From Paracoccaceae bacterium (GTDB taxonomy: Bacteria > Pseudomonadota > Alphaproteobacteria > Rhodobacterales > Rhodobacteraceae), in the NCBI GenBank assembly GCA_029248915.1, contig JAQWIK010000027.1, positions 1 through 49,863 of the forward strand: a DNA stretch of 49,863 nt. Reading direction: 5' to 3'. The translations under genes were made by a program, and so were the position numbers. Each line of letters begins with the position of its first letter. The first letter of the stretch is position 1. Below, one piece after another: positions 9,249 to 18,749 of the stretch. The notes beneath the pieces are model-generated. The model did not search any database and was not told where the DNA came from. It saw only the letters and a list, made by a program, of their open reading frames with translations.

Positions 9249-10424
9249 TTAATTCGGTTTTTTTATTTTTTTTTTCAGAATAGAATAATAAAATCCGTCT
9301 CCCAACTCGTTGGGAATAAATAATTTGTCTTCCTGAAATATCCATTCATTCGAATTTTTTAAAAATTTTTTTATTTGAGTTTCATTTTCATCTTCAAGTA
9401 TAGAACAAGTCGCATATAAAAGTGTTCCATATGATTTAACTAGTTTTGAAGCGGTATTCAGAATATTTGCCTGAACAGATAATAAATTTTTATACTCTTT
9501 TAATGTTAATGACCATTTTCCTTCAGGATCTCTTCGCCAAGTACCGCTACCAGAACAAGGAGCATCACAAAAAACCAAACCATAGTATAAGTTTTTTAAA
9601 TCCTCAGATTCAATAATTCGGATATCTGCACTAGAACGCCTCGCTCGTTTGGGTAAATCTTTCATTCTCTCAAAATTAATATCATACGCAAAAATTGGTT
9701 GGTTTAAAAATGCACTCAAAGCGAGTGATTTTCCTCCACCACCAGCACAAAAGTCTAATATTGGTCCACTCTGATCCATACTTAATTGTAACACGCTTGC
9801 CTGGCTTGACGCGTCCTGAAGTTCTACCAATCCTGAACCATAGGCACGAGAATTCTTTATTTTTCTATATCCTTTATTTACCACTAAAGCAGTAGATACT
9901 GTTGGATGAAGATTTGAAATAATTCCCTCTTTTTCGAGAGCTTGAAGCGCATCTTTTCTGGTACCTTTAGTTATATTTACACGCAGAAAAATATTTGCTC
10001 GTTCCTTGAGGCTATTAGCAACATCGTTTGCCTTCTTTCCCAAAGACGCTTTCCATTTAGGCCATAGCCAAGAGGGAATATCATAAATATCATATTCGTT
10101 TTTTAACGGTAAAAGATCTAATTCTACTTTTGTTATTTTAGTTGGACTGTACTTACTCACACCGAAATATTTATCGAAATTTACCTCCTGCTTTTGAAGA
10201 AGAGCAATAATCCAAGACCGTCCAGATATATCCTTTGTTCTCTTTGTGAGACTACTTTTTTGCCTTAGAGCAGCGAAAACAAGATCTCTAATTGCATTTC
10301 TGTCTCCGCTTCCAGCAAAGCGGTTAAATCTTCCCCACCTATTCAAAGAAGCCTCAGCATGCTCTCCGGCAAGAATTAGATCGAGTATTTCGATTGCGGC
10401 TGCAATATGCGCTGCTGGTGTCAT
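9249..10424 (-). CDS. RsmB/NOP-family RNA (cytosine-5) methyltransferase
   Basis: This 391-residue protein looks like an RsmB-type 16S rRNA m5C methyltransferase. The SAM-binding site is DFCAGGGGKSLAL, followed by the acidic strand FAYDIN. The two catalytic motifs of the NOP/Sun family are present: DAPCSGSGTWRRDPEGKW, and YATCSI with its TCS cysteine. The N-terminal ~140 residues correspond to the helical NusB-like region and are divergent. The start ATG is three bases after the guaB stop on the same strand, so the two genes should be co-transcribed. The exact target (C967 or another site) cannot be read from the sequence. Confidence 0.9.
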   Translation of the reverse strand: MTPAAHIAAAIEILDLILAGEHAEASLNRWGRFNRFAGSGDRNAIRDLVFAALRQKSSLTKRTKDISGRSWIIALLQKQEVNFDKYFGVSKYSPTKITKVELDLLPLKNEYDIYDIPSWLWPKWKASLGKKANDVANSLKERANIFLRVNITKGTRKDALQALEKEGIISNLHPTVSTALVVNKGYRKIKNSRAYGSGLVELQDASSQASVLQLSMDQSGPILDFCAGGGGKSLALSAFLNQPIFAYDINFERMKDLPKRARRSSADIRIIESEDLKNLYYGLVFCDAPCSGSGTWRRDPEGKWSLTLKEYKNLLSVQANILNTASKLVKSYGTLLYATCSILEDENETQIKKFLKNSNEWIFQEDKLFIPNELGDGFYYSILKKKIKKPN

Positions 10425-10427
10425 TGA

Positions 10428-11894
<1,467 letters not shown>

Positions 11895-12060
11895 TTACAG
11901 TAACCGTTTGGCAAGTCTCTATTTCACGATCTCAAAAAAAAGAAAAGAGTAATAAGAAATAAATATATAAATTGGCGCAGACTGATAAATTTATGACGAT
12001 TGCAGTCTTTTACTTTTCAACTATTACGTTATTTTTGCAGTAAAGTGTATGGAGTTTAGT

Positions 12061-14097
12061 ATGAGTTCAAAACCTCTTGTTGTTTTTACACCATCCGGAA
12101 AAAGAGGCTATTTTGAAAAAGGCACATCTATTTTACAGATTGCACGTCAACTTGGTGTAGATCTGGATTCGGTCTGCGGCGGGCGAGGAATATGTAGCAA
12201 ATGCCAAATTACCCCCTCTTATGGTGAATTCCCAAAGCATGGGGTTACAGTTTCTGCCGATGCACTTTCTGAATGGAATAAAGTCGAAGAGCGGTATAAT
12301 GACAAACGTGGGTTAGCAAAAGGTAGGCGATTAGGGTGCCAAGCCTGCGTCCAAGGTGATGTTGTCATCGATGTACCTGCTGAAAGTCAGGTACACAAAC
12401 AAGTTATCAGAAAAGATGCGAGTGTTCGACCGGTAAAAATGAACCCAGCAACACGTTTATTTTACGTAGAGGTTGCAGAACCAGATATGCATGAACCCAG
12501 CGGAGACCTTGAGCGCCTAAAGAAAGCTCTTAAGGAACAATGGGGAATAGGTGACGTTGAATTAGATTTTTTCCAGCTCAATAAACTGCAGAAAACTTTG
12601 AGGCAAGGTAACTGGGCAGTCACTGTCGCAATATTTAAAGATCATACGGCTACCCGTTCAAGTATTGTTGAGATTTGGCCCGGACTTTATGAAAAAGGGA
12701 TTTACGGTCTGGCAATCGATCTAGGCTCTACCACAATAGCAGCTCATCTAACTGACCTTAAATCTGGAGAAGTTTTAAAAAGTGCCGGTTTAATGAATCC
12801 ACAAATCAGGTTCGGAGAGGATTTAATGAGTAGAGTCAGCTACTCAATGATGAACCCCGGTGGCGATAAAGAAATGACAAAAATAGTGCGCGAGGCCATT
12901 AATAGCCTCGCTGAGCAGCTAACGGCAGAGGCGGCAATTGAAAAAAAATCTTTAGTTGAAGTTGTTTTCGTTTGTAATCCAGTCATGCATCATTTGCTTT
13001 TGGGGATTGATCCCGTTGAATTAGGACAGGCACCTTTTGCTCTAGCATCTTCAAACTCCATTGAAGTGAGTGCATCTGATTTAGACCTCAGCAACATGAA
13101 TTCTTCCGGTAGATGTTATATTTTACCATGTATTGCTGGGCATGTGGGTGCGGACGCAGCAGCAGTTGCATTATCAGAAGAACCAAATAAGTCTGAAGAT
13201 CTTGTTTTAGTCGTGGATGTTGGAACAAATGCTGAAATTTTGCTAGGCAATAAATCAAAAGTTCTCGCCTGTTCTTCCCCCACTGGTCCAGCATTTGAGG
13301 GTGCACAGATAAGCTCAGGCCAACGTGCAGCGCCTGGTGCAATTGAACGTATAGAAATAGATAACAATACCAAAGAACCACGTTTCAGGGTGATTGGCTG
13401 TAATTTATGGTCTGATGAAGAAGGATTCACAGAAGCCACAAGAAAGTCTGGTATCACTGGGATTTGCGGATCTGGCATCATTGAGGCAGTAGCAGAATTA
13501 AGAATGGCAGGCCTAATGGATGAAAGCGGACTTATAGGATCTGCTGAAGCAACTGGTTCAAGTAGATGCATACCAGAAGGGCGAACTTACTCTTATGTTA
13601 TTTATGATCAATCGGATGAAAATGGACCGCTAATATCTGTATCTCAAAATGATATAAGAGCTATTCAGCTAGCCAAATCCGCATTGTATGCCGGTGCTCG
13701 ACTTCTAATGGACGAAATGAAAATAGAAAAAGTGGACCGCGTTGTGCTTGCTGGTGCGTTTGGGGCCCATATTTCGTCAAAACATGCTATGGTTTTAGGA
13801 ATGATCCCAGATGTCCCATTGGATAAAGTTCAATCAGCAGGAAATGCGGCAGGTACGGGTGCTAGAATTGCTCTTTGCAATATTTCGTCTCGTAGTGATA
13901 TAGAGGAAATGGTTGGAAAAATAGAGAAAATTGAAACAGCTATAGAACCAAAGTTCCAAGAACATTTTGTCGCTGCAAATGCAATTCCACATAAACTAGA
14001 TTCTTTTCCGGAATTGAGTAAAGTCGTAAATTTACCTAAAGTTCACTTCAATATAGGATCAGACAACAAAAAACGGCGAAGGCGTCGAAAACTATAA
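12061..14097 (+). CDS. Ferredoxin-ASKHA fusion (DUF4445; RACo-like corrinoid-protein activator)
   Basis: The product is about 678 residues. The N-terminal 2Fe-2S ferredoxin domain has a CGGRGICSKC cluster motif and the last ligand in GCQAC. The large C-terminal region is an ASKHA ATPase, with phosphate-binding motifs GLAIDLGSTTIAA and VVDVGTNAEI, and VVLAGAFGAHI near the end. This architecture is that of RACo/RamA-related proteins, which use ATP to drive reduction of inactive Co(II) corrinoid proteins in B12-dependent methyl transfer. No corrinoid protein or methyltransferase is nearby, so the partner must be encoded elsewhere. I chose ATG 12061 rather than 12049 because GGAG at 12051-12054 is well spaced for it. 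The tail is strongly basic (KKRRRRRK). Confidence 0.88.
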   Translation: MSSKPLVVFTPSGKRGYFEKGTSILQIARQLGVDLDSVCGGRGICSKCQITPSYGEFPKHGVTVSADALSEWNKVEERYNDKRGLAKGRRLGCQACVQGDVVIDVPAESQVHKQVIRKDASVRPVKMNPATRLFYVEVAEPDMHEPSGDLERLKKALKEQWGIGDVELDFFQLNKLQKTLRQGNWAVTVAIFKDHTATRSSIVEIWPGLYEKGIYGLAIDLGSTTIAAHLTDLKSGEVLKSAGLMNPQIRFGEDLMSRVSYSMMNPGGDKEMTKIVREAINSLAEQLTAEAAIEKKSLVEVVFVCNPVMHHLLLGIDPVELGQAPFALASSNSIEVSASDLDLSNMNSSGRCYILPCIAGHVGADAAAVALSEEPNKSEDLVLVVDVGTNAEILLGNKSKVLACSSPTGPAFEGAQISSGQRAAPGAIERIEIDNNTKEPRFRVIGCNLWSDEEGFTEATRKSGITGICGSGIIEAVAELRMAGLMDESGLIGSAEATGSSRCIPEGRTYSYVIYDQSDENGPLISVSQNDIRAIQLAKSALYAGARLLMDEMKIEKVDRVVLAGAFGAHISSKHAMVLGMIPDVPLDKVQSAGNAAGTGARIALCNISSRSDIEEMVGKIEKIETAIEPKFQEHFVAANAIPHKLDSFPELSKVVNLPKVHFNIGSDNKKRRRRRKL

Positions 14098-14118
14098 AAA
14101 AATATAAAGCTTGTGAGG

Positions 14119-14424
14119 TTACTTTACCTTAAGATTGCCCTGTAATTTAGCACCCTTTTCGGTAGACAGCGTTTCGTAGGTAATGTCAGCCATAATTGTA
14201 CCCGAACTTGCAACGGCTACTTCAGAAGCTGAAATCACACCGTTTGCTTTTCCATCAATTGATACAGAGGTACCAGAAATTGAACCGTCAACACTTCCAG
14301 CCGCTAAAACAGAAACTGAATTACCGACAACCTTGCCTTTGATTTGGCCGTCAATCTCAATATCACCCTGACTTTTTATATTCCCATTGAGTTTAAAATC
14401 AGAGCTTAAGTATGTTTTCGCCAT
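14119..14424 (-). CDS. Bactofilin (polymer-forming cytoskeletal protein)
   Basis: This 101-residue protein is nearly all right-handed beta-helix (DUF583), shown by regularly spaced short hydrophobic repeats such as GDIEIDGQIKGKVVG and SVSIDGKANGVIS. Bactofilins assemble without nucleotide into filaments that help localise cell-envelope enzymes. The start at 14424 is set by GGAGAG eight bases upstream. A longer frame back to 14457 lacks such a site. It is convergent with the ASKHA gene and divergent from rpsF. No bactofilin-linked M23 peptidase is next to it. Confidence 0.87.
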   Translation of the reverse strand: MAKTYLSSDFKLNGNIKSQGDIEIDGQIKGKVVGNSVSVLAAGSVDGSISGTSVSIDGKANGVISASEVAVASSGTIMADITYETLSTEKGAKLQGNLKVK

Positions 14425-14585
14425 TATTCTCTCCATAAGACTTATATTCGTGAGCATTAAGCTTCAGTTGAACTGACATCTAAGGTCTAAATCTAAACAA
14501 CGCAAGAAAATCTATCAATATTCTCTGTTCAGTGATTGATAAGCGATATCGCTCACTTGCATTAATTTTTTAAATATGAGATATG

Positions 14586-14651
14586 CCGCGTAATCCGCAT
14601 CAGTTTAACAACGCGGTCTCTCGTGGGTGGGAGCGGATTTAATGATCACCC
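14586..14651 (+). promoter_or_regulatory. Structured leader of the rpsF operon (candidate autoregulatory RNA)
   Basis: Three complementary pairs interleave before rpsF: CCGCGT (14586-14591) with ACGCGG (14611-14616), AATCCGC (14592-14598) with GCGGATT (14633-14639), and GGGTG (14625-14629) with CACCC (14647-14651). The order A-B-A'-C-B'-C' means they form a pseudoknot or exclude one another. S6-S18 leader autoregulation is known in several bacterial groups; I cannot confirm that this is the same motif. Confidence 0.45.
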
Positions 14652-14679
14652 TATGAAACGCGTAGCAAATGGAGTTGTC

Positions 14680-15036
14680 ATGCCTCTATACGAGCATGTA
14701 GTAATATCGCGTCAGGATTTGTCCAATACGCAAGCCGAAGGTTTGATAGAACACTTTGGAAAGGTACTTTCCGAAAATGGTGGTAAAGTCGTAGACAGTG
14801 AATATTGGGGCCTTAAAACAATGGCCTACAAAATTAACAAAAATAGAAAAGGCCATTACAGTTTTTTAAAAACAGACTCGCCTTCAGTTGCCGTTCAAGA
14901 AATGGAACGCTTGATGAGAATTCACGAAGATATAATGCGTGTATTGACCATCAAAGTGGATGTGCACAAGGAAGGCCCGTCTATTCAAATCAGTAAACGC
15001 GAAGATCGCAGCGATCGACGTGAACGATCTGAATAA
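14680..15036 (+). CDS. rpsF: 30S ribosomal protein S6
   Basis: S6 (118 residues) binds S18 on the platform of the small subunit. [16 protein letters not shown] at the start and the [17 protein letters not shown] region are family hallmarks. ATG 14680 is preceded by GGAG at 14671-14674; the frame open back to 14623 is part of the structured leader. The last 20 residues are highly charged ([13 protein letters not shown]), as often seen in alphaproteobacterial S6. It is the first gene of rpsF-rpsR-rplI. Confidence 0.97.
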   Translation: MPLYEHVVISRQDLSNTQAEGLIEHFGKVLSENGGKVVDSEYWGLKTMAYKINKNRKGHYSFLKTDSPSVAVQEMERLMRIHEDIMRVLTIKVDVHKEGPSIQISKREDRSDRRERSE

Positions 15037-15059
15037 CAGTAGCTAAAAGGAAAAATATA

Positions 15060-15287
15060 ATGGCAACTAAACCATTTTTTCGTCGTCGTAAGGTTTGCCC
15101 TTTCTCTGGTGAAAAGGCGCCTAAAATTGATTATAAAGATACTAAGCTTCTGCAAAGATATATATCTGAGCGTGGGAAAATTGTACCTAGTAGAATTACA
15201 GCAGTATCCGCAAAAAAACAGCGAGAGCTAGCTACAGCTATAAAAAGAGCTAGGTTCTTGGCATTACTTCCGTATGCAGTGAAGTAA
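15060..15287 (+). CDS. rpsR: 30S ribosomal protein S18
   Basis: This 75-residue basic protein is the S6 partner. [22 protein letters not shown] and the [11 protein letters not shown]-terminus are diagnostic. It starts 23 bases after rpsF behind AAAAGGA and is followed after 12 bases by rplI, so the three ribosomal genes form one operon. Confidence 0.98.
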   Translation: MATKPFFRRRKVCPFSGEKAPKIDYKDTKLLQRYISERGKIVPSRITAVSAKKQRELATAIKRARFLALLPYAVK

Positions 15288-15299
15288 GGAGACAAAGCA

Positions 15300-15944
15300 A
15301 TGCAAGTTATTCTTTTAGAACGTGTAGCAAAACTGGGTCAAATGGGCGATGTAGTAGATGTTAAACCAGGCTATGCAAGAAATTTTTTATTGCCTCAAGG
15401 CAAAGCAAAGTCTGCGTCTGAAACTAACATCTCAGCATTTGAATCAGAAAAAGCTAAATTGGAAGCCCATAATTTGGAGACAAAAACAGAGGCGGACGCA
15501 CTAGCAGCAAAATTGAACGGACAAAAATTTACTATTATACGTTCAGCTTCCGATACAGGGGCGTTATACGGGTCAGTCACCCCGAGGGATGCTTCAGATG
15601 CAGCAACTGAAGCTGGTTTTACGATAGACCGAAAACAATTTACTTTAAAATCGCCGATAAAGGAACTTGGTCTTCACGAAATAGAAATTAAGCTCCATCC
15701 AGAAGTATCTGCTATAGTTATAGTGAATGTTGCAAGGTCACTGGAAGAAGCCGAGTTACAGGCTTCTGGCAAATCAATTCAGGACTTGGCAGCAGAGCAA
15801 GAGCAAGAAGCAGAGTTTGAAATAGCAGAATTGTTTGACGATATTGGGTCGGCAGCCTTAGATGATGATTTAGGAATAGATGTCGAACCAGAAGCTTTAT
15901 TGGATAGTGAATCCGAGACGTCAGCAGAAAGTAAGTCAGAATAA
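15300..15944 (+). CDS. rplI: 50S ribosomal protein L9 with long acidic C-terminal extension
   Basis: L9 binds the L1-stalk base of 23S rRNA and limits frameshifting. The N-terminal rRNA-binding domain ([28 protein letters not shown]) and the C-terminal domain to about residue 147 are normal. E. coli L9 has about 149 residues; this one has 214. The extra ~65 residues are very acidic ([19 protein letters not shown], then a [11 protein letters not shown] stretch). AAGGAG lies just before the start. A terminator at 15969-16003 ends the operon. Confidence 0.96.
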   Translation: MQVILLERVAKLGQMGDVVDVKPGYARNFLLPQGKAKSASETNISAFESEKAKLEAHNLETKTEADALAAKLNGQKFTIIRSASDTGALYGSVTPRDASDAATEAGFTIDRKQFTLKSPIKELGLHEIEIKLHPEVSAIVIVNVARSLEEAELQASGKSIQDLAAEQEQEAEFEIAELFDDIGSAALDDDLGIDVEPEALLDSESETSAESKSE

Positions 15945-15968
15945 CATTTAAAACTGAATATGAAATTC

Positions 15969-16003
15969 AAAAGCGCTCTTGATTAATTCATGGGCGCTTT
16001 TTT
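15969..16003 (+). terminator. Intrinsic terminator of the rpsF-rpsR-rplI operon
   Basis: AAAAGCGC (15969-15976) pairs with GCGCTTTT (15994-16001), and the T-run extends to 16003. It lies 25 bases past the rplI stop. From here to the ilvI start (16004-16286) there is no gene; that stretch holds the ilv promoter candidate and a second terminator-like hairpin. Confidence 0.8.
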
Positions 16004-16119
16004 GTTCTACAGTTAAATATAATCTTATAAAAATTTTAATAAAGTATCAAAAAATAGGTTGAATTTAAAATTATTGACAATTTTTTTATAAAATTTTGTA
16101 TTTTTATAAATTTAGACGG

Positions 16120-16148
16120 TTGACGTTCACTAAGCTCTTTTTTAAGTT
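16120..16148 (+). promoter_or_regulatory. Candidate ilvI promoter
   Basis: TTGACG (16120-16125) and TAAGTT (16143-16148) are 17 bases apart, a fair -35 and a weak -10. Transcription from about 16155 would give a leader of roughly 130 bases containing the hairpin at 16234-16258. Confidence 0.4.
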
Positions 16149-16233
16149 ACGATTACAGATAACGAAACAAATTTGCTAAATTATTCATTGTAAGGGGCTC
16201 ACTAAAATAAAGCAGTTGGATAAAAAATTGCAC

Positions 16234-16258
16234 CCTCCGATTTGTCGGGGGTTTTTTT
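16234..16258 (+). terminator. Terminator/attenuator-like hairpin just before ilvI
   Basis: CCTCCGA (16234-16240), loop TTTG, then TCGGGGG (16245-16251) form a 7-bp stem with one T-G wobble, followed by seven T residues (16252-16258). It ends 28 bases before the ilvI start codon, well after the rplI terminator, so its natural target is the ilv leader transcript itself. I see no ATG- or GTG-initiated leader peptide between the promoter candidate and the hairpin. Confidence 0.65.
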
Positions 16259-16286
16259 AGGGGTTGAGGAAAATTGGAGCTATAAG

Positions 16287-18044
16287 ATGACACGCCAAAT
16301 GACCGGTGCAAAAATGGTTGTTCAGGCCTTAAAGGATCAAGGTGTAGATACTGTATTTGGATATCCAGGCGGAGCTGTATTACCTATTTATGATGAGGTT
16401 TTCCTTCAAAATGATATTCGTCATATTTTAGTGCGTCATGAACAAGGAGCCGTTCACGCCGCTGAAGGGTATGCTAGGTCCACAGGAAAGCCAGGCGTAG
16501 TTCTTGTCACTTCAGGGCCAGGAGCTACAAATGCGGTAACAGGCCTTACCGACGCTTTAATGGACAGTATTCCTTTAGTTGTATTAACTGGGCAGGTTCC
16601 AACCTTTATGATCGGTTCAGATGCTTTTCAAGAAGCTGATACCGTTGGTATTACCCGTCCCTGTACTAAACATAACTGGTTAGTTAAGGACACAAAACAA
16701 TTAGCTCAAACAATCCATGAAGCATTTCACGTGGCGACTTCAGGTAGGCCAGGTCCGGTTCTGGTGGATATCCCAAAAGATGTACAATTCGCCACATCCA
16801 AATATACTGAAAAGTCTAAAATCCCTGTTTCTCATTATCAACCCCACACTAAGGGTGACGCTGATCAGATCAGTAGATTAGTGGATGCGATAGAAAACGC
16901 AAAAAAACCAATATTCTATACCGGTGGCGGTGTTATAAATTCAGGACCCCATGCTAGTAAATTATTGAGAGAACTTGTTGATAAATCTAATTTTCCAATA
17001 ACGTCTACACTAATGGGTCTAGGTTGTTATCCAGCTTCTGGTAAGCGATGGCTGGGTATGCTTGGAATGCATGGTTTGTACGAAGCAAACCTGGCTATGC
17101 ATGATTGTGATCTTATGATTAATATTGGAGCAAGGTTCGATGATAGGATAACAGGAAGGCTGGATGCCTTCAGCCCTAATTCCACAAAAGCGCATGTGGA
17201 CATTGATCCTTCCTCAATTAATAAGGTTATTAGCGTTGATATTCCAATAATTGGTGATGTTGGTAGTGTGTTGAGAGATGTGCTAGAACTTTGGAAATCA
17301 AGAGGGCAGAAAACTAATGTAGAAGCAATTAGTGGCTGGTGGAAGGAAATCGAAAATTGGAAATCCATCGACTGCCTCGCATTTAAGCAAAAGGGCAAAA
17401 CAATTAAACCTCAATTTGCACTTTCTAGATTAGAAGAACTGACGAAAAAATACAAAAATCGTTTCATTGCTACTGAAGTTGGCCAACATCAAATGTGGGC
17501 AGCTCAGTACCTTAGGTTCGAACAACCGAATCAATGGATGACATCGGGTGGATTGGGGACAATGGGCTACGGGTTTCCTGCTTCAATAGGAGTACAAATT
17601 GCTCATCCTGATGCCTTAGTTATAAATGTTGCAGGTGAAGCAAGCTGGCTCATGAATATGCAAGAAATGGGAACAGCAATCCAGTATAGATTACCCGTCA
17701 AACAATTCATCTTAAACAATGAGCGCTTGGGAATGGTCAGACAATGGCAAGAGCTTTTACACGGTGAACGTTACTCCCACAGTTGGTCTGATGCCTTGCC
17801 AGATTTTGTCAAGTTGGCGGAAGCATTTGGGGCTAAAGGTATACTATGTGATGATCCCCAAAATTTAGATGATGCGATAATGGAAATGCTTAACTATGAT
17901 GGACCCGTAATTTTTGATTGTCTCGTAGAAAAGCATGAAAACTGTTTTCCTATGATACCTTCGGGCGAATCTCATAATAAAATGTTATTAGGAGAAGCTA
18001 ACACAAAAGATGCAATTGGGTCTTCTGGGGCTGTACTGGTTTAA
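16287..18044 (+). CDS. ilvI: Acetolactate synthase large (catalytic) subunit
   Basis: This ThDP enzyme of 585 residues condenses pyruvate with pyruvate or 2-oxobutyrate at the entry to valine, leucine and isoleucine synthesis. The N-terminal [14 protein letters not shown] and the catalytic-Glu region [15 protein letters not shown] are intact, as is [18 protein letters not shown] at the active-site entrance. The metal/ThDP motif is usually GDGS or GDAS but here reads GEAS, with E451 at the Asp position. ATG 16287 is chosen because GGAG lies seven bases upstream; the longer frame from 16242 would include part of the terminator. ilvH follows nine bases later. Confidence 0.96.
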   Translation: MTRQMTGAKMVVQALKDQGVDTVFGYPGGAVLPIYDEVFLQNDIRHILVRHEQGAVHAAEGYARSTGKPGVVLVTSGPGATNAVTGLTDALMDSIPLVVLTGQVPTFMIGSDAFQEADTVGITRPCTKHNWLVKDTKQLAQTIHEAFHVATSGRPGPVLVDIPKDVQFATSKYTEKSKIPVSHYQPHTKGDADQISRLVDAIENAKKPIFYTGGGVINSGPHASKLLRELVDKSNFPITSTLMGLGCYPASGKRWLGMLGMHGLYEANLAMHDCDLMINIGARFDDRITGRLDAFSPNSTKAHVDIDPSSINKVISVDIPIIGDVGSVLRDVLELWKSRGQKTNVEAISGWWKEIENWKSIDCLAFKQKGKTIKPQFALSRLEELTKKYKNRFIATEVGQHQMWAAQYLRFEQPNQWMTSGGLGTMGYGFPASIGVQIAHPDALVINVAGEASWLMNMQEMGTAIQYRLPVKQFILNNERLGMVRQWQELLHGERYSHSWSDALPDFVKLAEAFGAKGILCDDPQNLDDAIMEMLNYDGPVIFDCLVEKHENCFPMIPSGESHNKMLLGEANTKDAIGSSGAVLV

Positions 18045-18053
18045 GGAGTGATT

Positions 18054-18614
18054 ATGTCTGCGCTTAAAATAAAAAAAGGGGCTTCTAAGCACTCCGCGTA
18101 TAATTTACGCGCCAATTTCAAAGATCAAACAGAGGCCCATACCTTAACAGTGTTAGTTGATAATGAAGCTGGCGTGTTAGCACGCGTGATAGGTTTGTTC
18201 TCTGGAAGAGGCTATAATATTGATAGTTTAACTGTGGCTGAAGTTGACCATGCAGGCGGTTTGTCGAGAATAACAATTGTAACAAGCGGCACACCCCAAA
18301 TTATAGAGCAGATTAAGGCGCAATTAGGTCAAATTGTTCCAGTACATGAAGTTCATGATTTGACAGTAGAGGGTCCCTCTGTTGAAAGAGAATTAGCTCT
18401 CTTAAAGGTTACGTCGAGCGGCGAAAAGAGAGTTGAAGCATTAAGGCTAGCTGATATATTCAGAGCGAGCGTGGTAGACAGCACGTTGAAAAGTTTTGTT
18501 TTTCAAATTACCGGGACTCCAGAAAAAATAGATGCTTTTGCAGAATTAATGGAGCCTCTAGGCCTAAATGAAATAGCAAGGACTGGTATCGCAGCTATCT
18601 CTCGGGGCAGATAA
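18054..18614 (+). CDS. ilvH: Acetolactate synthase small (regulatory) subunit
   Basis: This 186-residue subunit activates the large subunit and confers valine feedback inhibition. The N-terminal ACT domain (LTVLVDNEAGVLARVIGLFSGRGYNIDSL, split by its Gly-rich turn) is followed by the typical C-terminal half (LLKVTSSGEKR). The start is ATG 18054 with AAGGAG five bases upstream; a GTG at 18048 is less likely. It is co-transcribed with ilvI. Confidence 0.96.
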   Translation: MSALKIKKGASKHSAYNLRANFKDQTEAHTLTVLVDNEAGVLARVIGLFSGRGYNIDSLTVAEVDHAGGLSRITIVTSGTPQIIEQIKAQLGQIVPVHEVHDLTVEGPSVERELALLKVTSSGEKRVEALRLADIFRASVVDSTLKSFVFQITGTPEKIDAFAELMEPLGLNEIARTGIAAISRGR

Positions 18615-18719
18615 CCAAACTCCTTAAAGACTGTTTTTAGTAGCAGGTTATTTAAAATTTTGTCGCAACTAGGCAAGCGCAGTCGCAAAATTAGGCGAAA
18701 TTTTTGCCAGTTTGAATAA

Positions 18720-18743
18720 AATCTTTTTTGTAAAAAGAAGATT
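18720..18743 (+). promoter_or_regulatory. Hairpin covering the ribosome-binding region of the Rieske oxygenase gene
   Basis: AATCTTTTTT (18720-18729) pairs with AAAGAAGATT (18734-18743) around a GTAA tetraloop, ten base pairs with one wobble. The only purine-rich sequences before ATG 18750 are inside or right next to the 3' arm, so the structure could limit translation. It could also be chance complementarity in AT-rich sequence. Confidence 0.4.
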
Positions 18744-18749
18744 AGAGAT

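Noticed and set aside
12049-12060. ATG 12049 as the start of the ferredoxin-ASKHA gene
   Set aside because: It overlaps the GGAG that fits ATG 12061, and the four extra residues are not family-like.
13116-13571. A 151-residue minus-strand frame inside the ASKHA gene
   Set aside because: It is antisense to a clearly conserved protein and its Ser/Pro-rich product resembles no family; it is a shadow of codon bias.
16074-16102. TTGACA at 16074-16079 as the ilvI promoter
   Set aside because: No acceptable -10 hexamer lies 16-18 bases downstream; the TTGACG/TAAGTT pair at 16120 is only slightly better but correctly spaced.
16173-16193. A TTG-initiated leader peptide before ilvI
   Set aside because: It would encode only six residues (MLNYSL), has no ribosome binding site, and carries just two branched-chain residues.
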